This document shows, one piece after another, positions 23,845 to 32,921 of a stretch of 32,985 nucleotides of DNA (position 1 is the stretch's first letter; each line of letters begins with the position of its first letter). The notes beneath the pieces are model-generated. The model searched no databases and was not told the DNA's origin. It saw only the letters and a program-made list of their open reading frames with translations. The translations under genes were made by a program, and so were the position numbers. The stretch spans positions 1 through 32,985 of the forward strand of contig CAIRTQ010000066.1 in the NCBI GenBank assembly GCA_903881545.1. Reading direction: 5' to 3'. This stretch comes from an uncultured Elusimicrobia bacterium (GTDB lineage Bacteria; Elusimicrobiota; Elusimicrobia; UBA1565; UBA9628).

Positions 23845-25623
23845 TTAAAGTTGCTCCGCCTTCTTGTCCTGCAAACCGTAGGCCGCCATCATCACCGCGC
23901 GGGCGATAGGCCCCGCCGCGGACGCGCCGTGCCCGCCGTTCTCGACAAGCACCGCGACCGCCACGGCCGCGGGTTCCCCTGGGCGCGCGGCGTACGATAT
24001 GAACCAGGCATGGTCAGATCCGGACGAATTCTGCGCCGTGCCGGTCTTGCCCGCCACATCCAGGCCCGCGATACGCGCCGCCACTCCGGTACCGGAAGAG
24101 ACCACCATCCGCATCGCGCCGTGCAGCTCGTCCCAGACTTCATCCCGCAGCGTCACCTGGCCCATCTTCTCCGGCGCCTGCCGGTAGTCCGGGCGCGCCT
24201 CGTGATAATCGATGCGGTCGAGGTAATGCGGCCGCCACACGGTCCCGCCGTTGGCGATAGCCGCAGCCACCACCGCCATCTGTATCGGCGTCACCAACAG
24301 CTCCCCCTGGCCAATGGAGAGGTTGATGGTGTCGCCGTCGTACCACTGGCGGCCGGCCCGCTGCCGGGCGCTGGGGCCGAACAGATTGCCCCGCCGCTCG
24401 CCCTTCAACGCCACGCCGGTCGGCGCGCCGAGCCCGAACATGCGGGCGTACTTCTCGATCAGAAGCCCTCCGGTCCGCAGGCCCATGCGGTAGAAGTAAA
24501 CGTCGCAGGAGTTCGCTAGGCCCGAGTACCAGCTCACGCCATTATGCCCCTTGTGGTTCCAGCACAGGAAGGTGTCCCTGCCCCAATTCAGAAAGCCCGG
24601 GCAATGGACCGAGTCCTGAACCGTGAACCGGCCCTCGTTGAGCCCCGCCGCGCCCACCACCACCTTGAAGGTCGAACCGGGGGCGTAGGAGCCGGAGACG
24701 GCGCGGTCGAACTCGTCGAGCCGGGCCACGGCCTGACTGACCACGTCCGGGTCGGAAGACATGAGGGCGTTGGGATCGAAGCCCGGGGCGGAAGCCAAGG
24801 CGAGCACGGCCCCATCGCGGGGGTCGATGGCCACCACCGCCCCCTTGTTGGTCGCGGAAGCGCGCAGGCCCTCGTCGGCGGCCTTCTGCACCTCCGCGTC
24901 TATGGTGAGGTGGAGGTCGCTGCCGGCGACGCCGGGCATGCTCTCTAGGGCACGCTTCAGCCGGCCCTGGGCGTCAACCTCCATGCGCTGGCCGCCGTCG
25001 CGGCCGCGCAATTGCGGCTCGAAGGCCGCCTCCAGGCCGATCTTGCCGATGCGCGAATCCCCCCGGTAGCCCCGGTTCTTGAGCGCCCGCCAGGCCTTCG
25101 CGTCGATCTTCCCCATGTAGCCCAGCAAGTGGCTGGCGAAGCGGCCCAAAGGATAGTAACGCCGCGACTCCTCGATGAGGCTCACGCCGGGATAGATGGT
25201 CTTGAGCTCGGAGAGCCTGAACATGACCTGCACGGGCAGGTTCTCGGCCAAACTCAGGGCCGTCTCCTCGTGCACCGCCTGCTGCAAGGTCTCCAGCAGC
25301 TCCGCCGGCTCCCGCTTGAGCTCCCGGCCGAGCTGCCGCGACAGGAAGGCCAGATCGGAGTTCTTCTGGCGCTGGGTCGGGATGAAAATGAGGGAAAAGG
25401 CCCTCTGGTTGGCGGCCACCGTCTTGCCGTTGCGGTCGAAGATGGCGCCGCGCGCGGCGGTCTGGTAGATGATCTGCGTGCGATTGCGCTCCGCAAGCTG
25501 CTGATACCCGGCCCGCTCCAGGATCTGCAGCTGCGCCAGCCTCAGGCCCAACAGGCCGCCGGTCAGGCAGGCTGCCATCCAGAGCGCGTTGAGCCGCTCC
25601 TGCGAACCGGCCTCGCGCTTCAT
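23845..25623 (-). CDS. mrdA: Penicillin-binding protein 2 (elongation transpeptidase)
   Basis: This 592-residue bitopic transpeptidase of the rod complex cross-links lateral-wall peptidoglycan. An N-terminal span (LNALWMAACLTGGLLGLRLA) leads into a pedestal domain with GAIFDRNGKTVAANQ. The transpeptidase domain has the active Ser in APGSTFKV (about residue 314), the SxN-type triad in LANSCDVYFYR and KTGTAQN (about 525). The triad is SCD rather than SxN, as is usual in PBP2. Start and mreD stop overlap (ATGA), so it is coupled to mreBCD. rodA is not in the window. Confidence 0.95.
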   Translation of the reverse strand: MKREAGSQERLNALWMAACLTGGLLGLRLAQLQILERAGYQQLAERNRTQIIYQTAARGAIFDRNGKTVAANQRAFSLIFIPTQRQKNSDLAFLSRQLGRELKREPAELLETLQQAVHEETALSLAENLPVQVMFRLSELKTIYPGVSLIEESRRYYPLGRFASHLLGYMGKIDAKAWRALKNRGYRGDSRIGKIGLEAAFEPQLRGRDGGQRMEVDAQGRLKRALESMPGVAGSDLHLTIDAEVQKAADEGLRASATNKGAVVAIDPRDGAVLALASAPGFDPNALMSSDPDVVSQAVARLDEFDRAVSGSYAPGSTFKVVVGAAGLNEGRFTVQDSVHCPGFLNWGRDTFLCWNHKGHNGVSWYSGLANSCDVYFYRMGLRTGGLLIEKYARMFGLGAPTGVALKGERRGNLFGPSARQRAGRQWYDGDTINLSIGQGELLVTPIQMAVVAAAIANGGTVWRPHYLDRIDYHEARPDYRQAPEKMGQVTLRDEVWDELHGAMRMVVSSGTGVAARIAGLDVAGKTGTAQNSSGSDHAWFISYAARPGEPAAVAVAVLVENGGHGASAAGPIARAVMMAAYGLQDKKAEQL

Positions 25624-26096
25624 GGCCGGCCCCCCCTCGGCCCGGCGGCGATACGCGCCGCCAGCGGCACCAGCAGGCAGTTGTACAGTGGGTCACACAA
25701 GAAGGCGGGCCACCCCGGCCAGAGGAAGGACTTGGCAAAGACCGCGCCCAGCAATCCGTAACACAGGAAATAGCCCCAGGTCGCCAGGAACACGACCGCG
25801 CACAAGGACACGAAGTCGGAAAGATCGATCTGGCGCCGCACGGTCCCGGCCGCGTAGCCGGCCAGCATCAAGGTGAAGGCGTTGCCGCCGAAGAGCTGCG
25901 CCCGCAGCAGGTCCAGGAACAGCCCCCAGAGGAAACCGTAGGCCATCCCCGGGTTGGACCCCGAGCGCGCCGCGACGGCCACGGTGAGGACGAGCAGGAG
26001 CTGCGGGGCCAAGCCCCAGAGCGCCAGGTGCGACGACCACCACCATTGCGCGACCGCAGCGGCCGCGAACAGGAATACCGCGCGCAGAGCTCTCAT
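25620..26096 (-). CDS. mreD: Rod shape-determining protein MreD
   Basis: This 158-residue integral membrane protein has about five spans and no charged soluble domain, as usual for MreD. Recognisable segments are LALWGLAPQLLLVLTVAVAA and AYGFLWGLFLDLL, the latter resembling the G-(F/I)-GLL-D motif of the family. It links MreC to the membrane and the rod complex. It overlaps mreC by four bases and mrdA by four bases. MreD is poorly conserved, so the call rests partly on position. Confidence 0.9.
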   Translation of the reverse strand: MRALRAVFLFAAAAVAQWWWSSHLALWGLAPQLLLVLTVAVAARSGSNPGMAYGFLWGLFLDLLRAQLFGGNAFTLMLAGYAAGTVRRQIDLSDFVSLCAVVFLATWGYFLCYGLLGAVFAKSFLWPGWPAFLCDPLYNCLLVPLAARIAAGPRGGRP

Positions 26097-27088
26097 GGGA
26101 CCGCCTGTCCCGCCGCCGCGGGGGCCGTGCTCAGGCGCACTTCCGGCAGAAGCGCCGCCGCGGGGGCCGTGCTCGGGCGTACTTCCGGCGGAAGCGCCGC
26201 GGCGCGGCGCGGCGGGACCAGCCGCAGGGCCTCGGCGCGCACCGGCGACTGCGGACCGGCTTCCTGCCCCGGCCGGAGGATCATCACCTGGCTCAAGGAG
26301 GCGGCGTCCACAGCCGGCTGCACCGCGACCGACTGTGTGTTCCAGGCCGGATCCCGCGGTTGGATCGCCGCGACGCTGCCGATCAGGACATGGCCCGGGA
26401 AGGTGGCGCTGGTAGGAGAGGTAAAGACCAGGTCGCCCTTGACCAAGGCGGCCTCAGGGGCCAGGTAGTTCACGCTCAGGCGCGGCCCGCCGCCCTTCCC
26501 GCCCTGCGCCAGGCCCTCCACCGCAGCCGAGGAAAGATAGACCGCGGCTGAAGAGGACTCGTCGGTCAGGAGCAGGACCAAGCAGGACTCCTGGCGTACC
26601 TCCGTGACGCGGCCAATGGCAACCAAGGCGCCTTCCTCCTCGCCGAACACCGGGGCGTTGAGCGCGACGCCTTGCGCCGCGCCCAGGCCGACGATGATGC
26701 TGCTGTAGCGATGCAAGGGGTCGCGCTCCAGGACCTCCCCCCACAGGGGTGCGTAGCCACGCGGTGCCCGCAGGCCCAGGGCCCGGGCGAAGCGCTGGTT
26801 CTGGGCGCGCAAGGCGTCCATTTCGGAGAGCCGCCAAAGGTCCTGGCGCAGTTGGGCCCGCAGCCGCACATTCTCCAGGTCCGCGGTCAACAGCCGGGAG
26901 AGCCCGGCCGGCGCGTCGGCCAGCCGCTGCAACCCCTGGGCGCCGGAGAACGCCGCGGGCTCGAATAGATAGAGCAGGCCGGCCTTGCAGGCCCGGACTG
27001 GGGCAGAAAGCGGCAAGGACAGCATGATCAACGCTAGGGCGGAGAACGCCGCCAGGATATAGTTAGAAATCTGTGTCTCGCGATGCAT
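26093..27088 (-). CDS. mreC: Cell shape protein MreC
   Basis: This 331-residue bitopic protein has a membrane span near residue 10 (ILAAFSALALIMLSLPL). A coiled coil follows (about 70-105, ENVRLRAQLRQDLWRLSEMD). The two-barrel MreC domain comes next, marked by RDPLHRYSSIIVGLGAAQGV, GRVTEVRQESCLVLLLTD and GDLVFTSPTSATFPGHVLIG. It scaffolds PBP2 and MreB. The last roughly 40 residues are a Pro/Ala tail with a 14-residue tandem repeat. No Shine-Dalgarno is visible before the ATG, unlike most genes here. A short hairpin lies in the gap before it. Confidence 0.95.
   Translation of the reverse strand: MHRETQISNYILAAFSALALIMLSLPLSAPVRACKAGLLYLFEPAAFSGAQGLQRLADAPAGLSRLLTADLENVRLRAQLRQDLWRLSEMDALRAQNQRFARALGLRAPRGYAPLWGEVLERDPLHRYSSIIVGLGAAQGVALNAPVFGEEEGALVAIGRVTEVRQESCLVLLLTDESSSAAVYLSSAAVEGLAQGGKGGGPRLSVNYLAPEAALVKGDLVFTSPTSATFPGHVLIGSVAAIQPRDPAWNTQSVAVQPAVDAASLSQVMILRPGQEAGPQSPVRAEALRLVPPRRAAALPPEVRPSTAPAAALLPEVRLSTAPAAAGQAVP
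26111..26194. repeat. 42-base tandem duplication in mreC tail
   Basis: Two head-to-tail 42-base copies (26111-26152 and 26153-26194) differ at three bases. They encode variants of ALPPEVRPSTAPAA near the MreC C terminus. The high identity points to a recent in-frame duplication. Confidence 0.85.
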
Positions 27089-27100
27089 GGGTCAACGCGT

Positions 27101-27115
27101 CAAGGCCACGCCTTG
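27101..27115 (-). promoter_or_regulatory. Small hairpin in mreB-mreC gap
   Basis: CAAGGC and GCCTTG form 6-base arms with a 3-base loop in the 62-base gap between mreB and mreC, about 13 bases before the mreC ATG. No T-run follows. It could hinder ribosome access to mreC, which also has no Shine-Dalgarno, and so set a lower MreC level than MreB. Confidence 0.35.
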
Positions 27116-27150
27116 CCGCGCCCGTTGCGCCGAGGACGCCGCTGCCGGGC

Positions 27151-28203
27151 TTACAGCCCGCGGTAGCGATACGAGGTGACGAAGTCCGGGCGCCGGTCCT
27201 TGATGTTGTCGAGCTCTTCCAGGAACTTCCCCGCCCCCAAAGCCACGCAAATCAGGGGGTCGGCGGCGCGATGTACGGGCAACTCCGTCTCCTGTCGAAT
27301 CAAATCGGGCAGACCTCTCAGCAGCGAGCCTCCGCCCGCCAGCATGATACCTCTATCAACCAAATCGGCGGACAGCTCCGCCGGCGTCTCCTCCAAAGTA
27401 TTCTTGATCACATCCAGGATAAGCTGCACCGGTTCCATGAGAGCCTGGCGCACCTCTTCTGAAGTGATCAACACGGTCTTGGGCAGGCCGGTGGCCTGGT
27501 CCCGGCCCTTGACCTCCTTCGTCTTCTCCTCCTTCAGCGGGAACACCGAGCCGATCTCGATCTTGACGTCCTCAGCGGTCGTCTCCCCGATGAGCAGGTT
27601 GTACTTCCGACGGAAATGCATCATCACGGCATCATCCATCTCGTCGCCGGCAATGTCGATGGACTTCGACACCACCAGGCCGCCCAGGGAGATCACCGCC
27701 GCCTCGGTCGTGCCGCCGCCGATGTCCACGATGAAGTTTCCATGGGGCTCGGTGATGGGCAGGTCCGCGCCGATGGCCGCCGCCATAGGCTCCTCAATGA
27801 GATAAACCTCTCGCGCCCCGGCCTGCTCCGCAGACTCCTGCACGGCACGGCGCTCCACCTCGGTGATGCCCGAGGGGATGCCGATGACGATGCGGGGGTG
27901 CAGCAGGGAGCGCCGGTTATGAACCTTGCGGATGAAATACTTGATCATCTCCTGCGTCAGCTCGAAATCCGCGATGACGCCGTTCTTCAGCGGCCGGACC
28001 GCGATGATGGAGGAAGGCGTGCGCCCCAGCATCCTCTTGGCCTCGGACCCGATGGCCAGCACCCGCCGGGTCTCTCGGTCGATGGCGACCACCGAGGGTT
28101 CCCGCAACACGATGCCCTGGCTCTTCACATAGACCAAGGTGTTGGCCGTCCCCAAATCGATGCCCATGTCATTGGAGAACAGACTGAAGAGGAAGTCGAA
28201 CAT
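27151..28203 (-). CDS. mreB: Rod shape-determining actin homologue MreB
   Basis: The 350-residue actin-like ATPase forms membrane-attached filaments that guide wall growth. The N-terminal [21 protein letters not shown] contains an amphipathic membrane helix followed by phosphate-1. Further motifs are [16 protein letters not shown], phosphate-2 [19 protein letters not shown] and the adenosine motif [16 protein letters not shown]. It starts 12 bases after the rplQ stop, so it sits directly downstream of the alpha operon and is likely expressed with ribosomal genes unless a promoter is hidden inside rplQ. Confidence 0.97.
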   Translation of the reverse strand: MFDFLFSLFSNDMGIDLGTANTLVYVKSQGIVLREPSVVAIDRETRRVLAIGSEAKRMLGRTPSSIIAVRPLKNGVIADFELTQEMIKYFIRKVHNRRSLLHPRIVIGIPSGITEVERRAVQESAEQAGAREVYLIEEPMAAAIGADLPITEPHGNFIVDIGGGTTEAAVISLGGLVVSKSIDIAGDEMDDAVMMHFRRKYNLLIGETTAEDVKIEIGSVFPLKEEKTKEVKGRDQATGLPKTVLITSEEVRQALMEPVQLILDVIKNTLEETPAELSADLVDRGIMLAGGGSLLRGLPDLIRQETELPVHRAADPLICVALGAGKFLEELDNIKDRRPDFVTSYRYRGL

Positions 28204-28215
28204 GTCCGAGTCGTC

Positions 28216-28560
28216 CTAGGAGATCAGCTCGATGAGGCCGCGGGAGGCATTATCCCCCGCGCGGGGGATCAGGTGCATGATTCGCGTATAGCCGCCGGGA
28301 CGCTTGGCGTAGCGGGGAGCCAGCACCTCGAAGAGCTTGCGGTACACCACCTTGTCTTGGATGTAGCGGCGCACCATGAAGTGCTTGCCGCGCACGGCAT
28401 GAGTGATAAGCCGCTCCGCGAAAGGCCGCAGTTCCTTGGCGCGGGCGATCGTGGTCTCCACCCGCTCATGGAGGAACAGGCTGGTCGCCATATTCCGGAG
28501 CATGGCCCGGCGATGCGTGCTGGTCACGCCCAGCTTGCGTCCGCCCAGAGTCTTGATCAT
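28216..28560 (-). CDS. rplQ: 50S ribosomal protein L17
   Basis: The 114-residue L17 has a standard N terminus (GRKLGVTSTHRRAMLRNMATSLFLHERVETT, opening MIKTLGG instead of the usual MRH), the KELRPFAERLITHA motif and the C-terminal RIMHLIPRAGDNASRGLIEL. It follows rpoA by 11 bases, as in most bacteria. Confidence 0.95.
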   Translation of the reverse strand: MIKTLGGRKLGVTSTHRRAMLRNMATSLFLHERVETTIARAKELRPFAERLITHAVRGKHFMVRRYIQDKVVYRKLFEVLAPRYAKRPGGYTRIMHLIPRAGDNASRGLIELIS

Positions 28561-28571
28561 AAACGAATCCT

Positions 28572-29573
28572 TTAGTTGTTAATCTGCATGCCCAAGGACA
28601 GCCCCATGTCCTTCAGGCGGTCCTTGATCTCGTCGAGCGACTTCTGGCCGAAGTTCTTAACCGCCAGAAGCTCCTCGTCCCTCTTGGAAACCAACTCCCC
28701 GATGGTGCGGATGCGCGCCACCTTCAGGCAATTGGAGGCGCGCGAGGACAGCTCGATCATGTCAATGGTCTGACCCAGAGTGTCCTTGAGCTTGGAGTCC
28801 GCCCCCAGCCCGGCGCCGACCGCCACGCCCTCGCCGGCCTCGCCCGTCAGTCCTTCACCCGCCGCAGGGGCCGCCTCCTCGGGAATGAAGATGTCGAGGG
28901 ATTGGCGCAGCAGCTTGGAGGACTGGATGAGCGCCTCCGCCGGATTGAGCGAACCATCGGTCCATATCTCCAGGATGAGCCGGTCGTAGTCGGTGACCTG
29001 CCCCACGCGCGCATTCTCCACGTCGTAGTGCGCCTTGGCCACCGGCGAGAAGATAGCGTCCACGGGCAGGAATCCCGCGGGCCAGTGGGGGTTCTGCTGG
29101 CGCAGCTCCTCGGCGGGAACATAGCCGCGGCCCTTGGAGATCTCAATCTCCATGTCGAGCTTGCCGCCGGCTTCCAGATGGGCGATGACGAAATCCTTAT
29201 TGACCACCTCGACATTGGCGTTGACGCGGATGGTCCCGGCGGTCACCGCGCCTTCCTTATTGGCGGTCAGGTAGATCGTCTCCGGCCCGTTGGAAAAGAG
29301 CCGGACCCGGAGCCGCTTGAGGTTAAGGAGGATGTTCATCACATCCTCCTTGACTCCGGCGATCGTGGCGTACTCGTGAGTGGCGCCCTCGACGCGCACC
29401 GCGGTCACGGCCGCCCCCTCCAGGCTCGACAGGAGCACCCGGCGCAAGGCGTTGCCGACGGTGTGCCCATAGCCGCGCTCATAGGGCTCGGCGATGAATT
29501 TAGCGTAGTCGTCCGACATCGTCTTCTCGTCGACGCTCAGCTTCTGCGGCAGAATCAGTTCTTTATATGCCAT
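28572..29573 (-). CDS. rpoA: RNA polymerase subunit alpha
   Basis: The 333-residue subunit has an N-terminal dimerisation domain with the usual EPYERGYGHTVGNALRRVLLSSLEGAAVTAV. An acidic/Ala/Gly-rich interdomain linker of about 35 residues lies around 235-270. The C-terminal domain has the DNA-binding SSRASNCLKVARIRTIGELV and NFGQKSLDEIKDRL. The linker is longer than in E. coli, in keeping with the taste for low-complexity linkers in this genome. Gene order rpsD-rpoA-rplQ is standard. Confidence 0.97.
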   Translation of the reverse strand: MAYKELILPQKLSVDEKTMSDDYAKFIAEPYERGYGHTVGNALRRVLLSSLEGAAVTAVRVEGATHEYATIAGVKEDVMNILLNLKRLRVRLFSNGPETIYLTANKEGAVTAGTIRVNANVEVVNKDFVIAHLEAGGKLDMEIEISKGRGYVPAEELRQQNPHWPAGFLPVDAIFSPVAKAHYDVENARVGQVTDYDRLILEIWTDGSLNPAEALIQSSKLLRQSLDIFIPEEAAPAAGEGLTGEAGEGVAVGAGLGADSKLKDTLGQTIDMIELSSRASNCLKVARIRTIGELVSKRDEELLAVKNFGQKSLDEIKDRLKDMGLSLGMQINN

Positions 29574-29597
29574 GAATCGCTCTTCCCCCTCAAACGC

Positions 29598-30221
29598 CTA
29601 CTTGGAATAATGCTCGATGATGAGCTGTTCGTTGACCGGGAACGACATCTCGGCGCGCTCCGGCGCGCGCAGGATCTTGGCGGAGAGTTCGCCTTCATTG
29701 AACTCTATGTAGCTCGGGCGCTGGTTGAGCTTCTTGGACGTCTCCAGGCTGAGCTTGACGCCCACGGTCTCCCGGCACTTCGCGTCCGGCGACACCACTC
29801 CGCCGGTGGGCACGTTGAAGGACGGGATGTTCACCCGGCGGCCGGCGACGCGGATGTGGCCGTGCAGCACCAGCTGGCGCGCCTGCTTGAGCGAAGTGGC
29901 CAGGCCCATGCGGCGCACCACATTGTCGAGGCGCATCTCCAGAGCGCGCAGGAGATGGTCCCCGGAAGCCTCCGAGCTCTTGGCGGCCGCCTCCACCAGC
30001 CTCTTGAAAGGCTTCTCCGTCATGGAGATCATGCGGCGCAGCTTCTGCTTCTCGCGCAGCCGAATGGCGTAGGCCGAGGGCTTGCCGCGCTGCGGCCGGG
30101 CCGCGCCCGGCGGGGTGGGGCGCTTCTCCAAAGTACACTTGACGAGGCACTTGTCACCCTTGAGGAACAACTTGTTCTGCTCACGACGGCAGAGCTTACA
30201 GACCGGTCCGGTGTAACGCAT
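29598..30221 (-). CDS. rpsD: 30S ribosomal protein S4 (zinc-binding form)
   Basis: The start was set at [19 protein letters not shown] (207 residues), in preference to a longer frame that runs into rpsK. Four Cys near the N terminus (CKLC and CLVKC) form the zinc site of C+ type S4. The S4 domain has [30 protein letters not shown]. The conserved PSYIEFNE and the C terminus are intact. It is a primary 16S rRNA-binding protein and often autoregulates this operon. Confidence 0.96.
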   Translation of the reverse strand: MRYTGPVCKLCRREQNKLFLKGDKCLVKCTLEKRPTPPGAARPQRGKPSAYAIRLREKQKLRRMISMTEKPFKRLVEAAAKSSEASGDHLLRALEMRLDNVVRRMGLATSLKQARQLVLHGHIRVAGRRVNIPSFNVPTGGVVSPDAKCRETVGVKLSLETSKKLNQRPSYIEFNEGELSAKILRAPERAEMSFPVNEQLIIEHYSK

Positions 30222-30225
30222 GGTT

Positions 30226-30696
30226 CTAGACCCTCCTGGCCTTGGGCGGGCGGCAGCCGTTATGCGGCAACGGCGAAACATCCTTGATGCTGATGACGAT
30301 GAGCCCCGCGTTGGCGAGGCTGCGCACCGCGGTCTCGCGGCCCGGTCCGGGGCCCTTGATGAAGACCGAGATCTGCTTGATGCCCATCTCCATGGCGCGC
30401 TTGGCGATCTTGGTGGCGGTCACGCCGGCGGCGAAGGGAGTGCCCTTCTTGGTGCCCCGGAAGCCGCTGCCTCCCGCCGAAGACCAGGCCAGCACGTCGC
30501 CCCGATCGTCGGTCAAGGACACGATGGTGTTGTTGAAGGAGCACTGGATGTGGACCTTGGCGTAGGTCAGTCCTTTCCAAGACTTCTTGCCGGCGGCGCC
30601 GGCATGAGGCCGGGCCGCGGGGGCCGCTGCCGCCGAAGGCGTCGCGGCCGGCGCGGGAGCCGGCGCGGGGGCCGGAGATTTCTTTTCTTCTGCCAT
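30226..30696 (-). CDS. rpsK: 30S ribosomal protein S11 with N-terminal Pro/Ala tail
   Basis: The 156-residue protein has a canonical S11 body from about residue 40 ([66 protein letters not shown]). The first 37 residues are an unusual [20 protein letters not shown]-type low-complexity tail; most bacterial S11 are about 129 residues. The tail contains a short palindrome of the same kind as those in the RNase E/G and amidase linkers. It should extend from the 30S platform. Confidence 0.95.
   Translation of the reverse strand: MAEEKKSPAPAPAPAPAATPSAAAAPAARPHAGAAGKKSWKGLTYAKVHIQCSFNNTIVSLTDDRGDVLAWSSAGGSGFRGTKKGTPFAAGVTATKIAKRAMEMGIKQISVFIKGPGPGRETAVRSLANAGLIVISIKDVSPLPHNGCRPPKARRV
30631..30641. 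repeat. Short palindrome in S11 tail
   Basis: CGCC-GAA-GGCG lies in the Pro/Ala tail and is read as CCT TCG GCG on the coding strand. That is the same loop and phase as two of the RNase E/G copies. The arms are only four bases, so on its own it would not stand out. Confidence 0.35.
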
Positions 30697-30722
30697 GTTG
30701 TTGTAAACCTTCCTTTACTGAA

Positions 30723-31121
30723 TTACGCCTTAGCGGCCGGCCTCTCGACAGCCTTGCCGACTCCGATGGTCTTGCGGCGCCCGCGGCGGGTGCGCGCGTT
30801 GGTGCGCGTGCGCTGGCCGCGGACCGGCAGGTTGCGGCGGTGGCGGGAGCCGCGGAAGCTGCCGATCTCCTGCAATCGCTGCAGATGGCCGGAAAGCTCG
30901 CGCCGCAACTCGCCCTCCACCTTGAACTCCTTGGTGATCAGGTTGCTCAAAAGGCTGGCCTGCTGCTCGGTAAGGTCCTTGACTCGGGTCGCGGGCGGAA
31001 CCGCCGTCCCCACCCGGTCCAGGATCTCTTGGGACTTCGCTTTGCCTACCCCGTAGATGTACTGCAAGGCGACATCGATTCTCTTGTTCTTCGGCAAATC
31101 CACTCCGGCGACGCGTGCCAT
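30723..31121 (-). CDS. rpsM: 30S ribosomal protein S13
   Basis: The 132-residue S13 is standard: [33 protein letters not shown], the [27 protein letters not shown] block and a basic C terminus. It contacts the decoding-site region and the 50S bridge. It lies between rpmJ and rpsK as in the classical alpha operon. Confidence 0.97.
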   Translation of the reverse strand: MARVAGVDLPKNKRIDVALQYIYGVGKAKSQEILDRVGTAVPPATRVKDLTEQQASLLSNLITKEFKVEGELRRELSGHLQRLQEIGSFRGSRHRRNLPVRGQRTRTNARTRRGRRKTIGVGKAVERPAAKA

Positions 31122-31133
31122 GGCTTTTTCTCC

Positions 31134-31247
31134 TTATCCCTGACGCTGCTTGTGCTTGGGATTGGCGCACAACACGCGCACCACTCCGTTGCGCTTAACC
31201 ACCCTGCACTTCTGACAGATCGGCTTGACGCTGGCTCTCACCTTCAT
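31134..31247 (-). CDS. rpmJ: 50S ribosomal protein L36 (zinc form)
   Basis: The 37-residue protein [20 protein letters not shown] continues to [17 protein letters not shown]. Three Cys and one His form the usual zinc ribbon. The start at 31247 was chosen for the family length; the longer open frame is an artefact. Spacing to infA is 4 bases. Confidence 0.97.
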   Translation of the reverse strand: MKVRASVKPICQKCRVVKRNGVVRVLCANPKHKQRQG

Positions 31248-31251
31248 ATCA

Positions 31252-31464
31252 TTACTCCCGGTACACGATTCTGCCGCGGCTGAGGTCGTACGGGGAAAGC
31301 TCGACGCGCACCTTGTCGCCGGGGAGGATTTTGATGTAATGCATCCGCATCTTCCCCGAGATGTGCGCCAGAACGACCTTCCCCGCGGCGATCTCCACGC
31401 GGAACATGGCATTGGGCAGGGCCTCTAGGATACGGCCCTCCACCTCGATCTTGTCTTCCTTCAC
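31252..31464 (-). CDS. infA: Translation initiation factor IF-1
   Basis: The 70-residue OB-fold protein binds the 30S A site. [39 protein letters not shown] and the ending [11 protein letters not shown] match the family throughout. It lies between map and rpmJ, the classical order. Confidence 0.97.
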   Translation of the reverse strand: MKEDKIEVEGRILEALPNAMFRVEIAAGKVVLAHISGKMRMHYIKILPGDKVRVELSPYDLSRGRIVYRE

Positions 31465-31468
31465 CGTT

Positions 31469-32257
31469 TCAACTCCTGTCCGCTGCGGACCGCCCGCGGG
31501 ACGTCAGCACCTCGGGGCCTTGGGCGGTCATGGCCACGGTGTGTTCAAAATGAGCGGAAAGGCTGCCGTCCTTGGTCACGGAGGTCCAACCGTCCTGCTG
31601 GGTCCGCGCCTCCCAACCCCCGGCGTTGACCATGGGCTCGATGGCTAGGACCATGCCCGGCACCAGCCGCGGGCCCGTCTGCGCCTGCCCGAAGTTGGCC
31701 ACGGGCGGGTCCTCATGCAGGGCCCGGCCGATGCCGTGCCCGACGAACTCGCGCACCACGGAGAAACCGGCCGCCTCCACACGCTCCTGGATGGCCCGTG
31801 ACACATCGCCCAGCCGGCCGCCGGGCCGCATGGCGGCGATGCCGTCGGCCAAGGCCTGCCGGGTCACCGCAATCAAACGGGACGCCTCGGCGCTGACGAC
31901 GCCCACGGCCACGGTCACGGCCGAGTCCGAATAGAAACCCCGATAGAGGCAGCCCAGATCGAGACTGACCAGGTCGCCTTCCCGGATGATCCGCTGCGCC
32001 GAAGGGATGCCGTGGATGATCTCGTCATTGAGCGAGACGCAGACCGACGCCGGGAATCCCCGGTAGCCCAAGAACGCCGGCTGGGCACCCCGCCGTGCGA
32101 ACTCGGCGGCGGCCAAACGATCGAGCTCCAGAGTGGCCAGGCCGGGGCGCACCGCCGCCGCCAGCACGGCGAGCGTCTCGGCGAGGATGCCGCCCGCCTG
32201 CCGCATGAGGGAGAGCTCCGCGACGCTCTTGAGTTCGATGGTCTTGGTGGAGAACAT
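31469..32257 (-). CDS. map: Methionine aminopeptidase, type I
   Basis: The 262-residue enzyme removes the N-terminal Met from new proteins. Metal and substrate residues are all visible: His in [10 protein letters not shown], two Asp in [20 protein letters not shown], His in [15 protein letters not shown], Glu in VLAIEPMV and the last Glu in HFEHTVAMT. It sits between adk and infA with 4 to 6 bases on each side. Confidence 0.97.
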   Translation of the reverse strand: MFSTKTIELKSVAELSLMRQAGGILAETLAVLAAAVRPGLATLELDRLAAAEFARRGAQPAFLGYRGFPASVCVSLNDEIIHGIPSAQRIIREGDLVSLDLGCLYRGFYSDSAVTVAVGVVSAEASRLIAVTRQALADGIAAMRPGGRLGDVSRAIQERVEAAGFSVVREFVGHGIGRALHEDPPVANFGQAQTGPRLVPGMVLAIEPMVNAGGWEARTQQDGWTSVTKDGSLSAHFEHTVAMTAQGPEVLTSRGRSAADRS

Positions 32258-32263
32258 AACCGC

Positions 32264-32920
32264 TCAGCGCGCCGCCAAAAGCGACTGGATGATCGCCGCC
32301 AGGCTGCCGGAGACCGCCTCGGGCGGCCGATCGCCGTCGATTTCATGCAGGATCTGCCCCGCCCGATAGTAGGCGACGAGCGGGCGCGTCATCTCTTCAT
32401 AAATCAGCAGGCGCTTTTGGACCGTGGCCGCGCCGTCGTCGCCGCGCTGGATCAGGCCGCTGCCGCACTTGTCGCATTTTCCCGCCAGCTGTGGCGGCAG
32501 ACTCCGGATGTTGAACACCGAACCACAGGCGCCGCACCACAGGCGCGAGCCCAAGCGCTTGACGGCCTCGGCATGGCTCACGCTCAAGAACAGCGCTAGG
32601 TCCACCGCGACGCCCTGCTTGGCCAAAACCGCGGAAAGGGCCTCGGCCTGCTCCAGGTTGCGGGGGAAGCCGTCGAGCAGGTAGCGCTTCTCCTGGATGT
32701 CCTGGATCCGCGAGGCCACCATCTCAACGACGACGGGGTCGGGCACCAGATGGCCGTTGTTGACGAACTCCGCAGCCTTGCGCCCCAGCGGGGATTGGGA
32801 GGACATTTCGGCGCGGAAGATGTCGCCAGTGGACAGGTGCGTAAAGCCGAACTGGGCGCTCAGAGCGCCCGCCTGGGTCCCCTTGCCGGAGCCCGGAACT
32901 CCGATGATCAGGACGATCAT
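32264..32920 (-). CDS. adk: Adenylate kinase with zinc-binding lid
   Basis: The 218-residue enzyme interconverts AMP, ADP and ATP. P-loop GVPGSGKGTQAG, AMP site HLSTGDIFRAEM and the lid are intact. The lid carries four Cys (CGAC and CDKC about 16 residues apart), the zinc-binding long form. Just before it in transcription order is secY, the usual spc-operon end. Confidence 0.97.
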   Translation of the reverse strand: MIVLIIGVPGSGKGTQAGALSAQFGFTHLSTGDIFRAEMSSQSPLGRKAAEFVNNGHLVPDPVVVEMVASRIQDIQEKRYLLDGFPRNLEQAEALSAVLAKQGVAVDLALFLSVSHAEAVKRLGSRLWCGACGSVFNIRSLPPQLAGKCDKCGSGLIQRGDDGAATVQKRLLIYEEMTRPLVAYYRAGQILHEIDGDRPPEAVSGSLAAIIQSLLAAR

Positions 32921-32921
32921 C

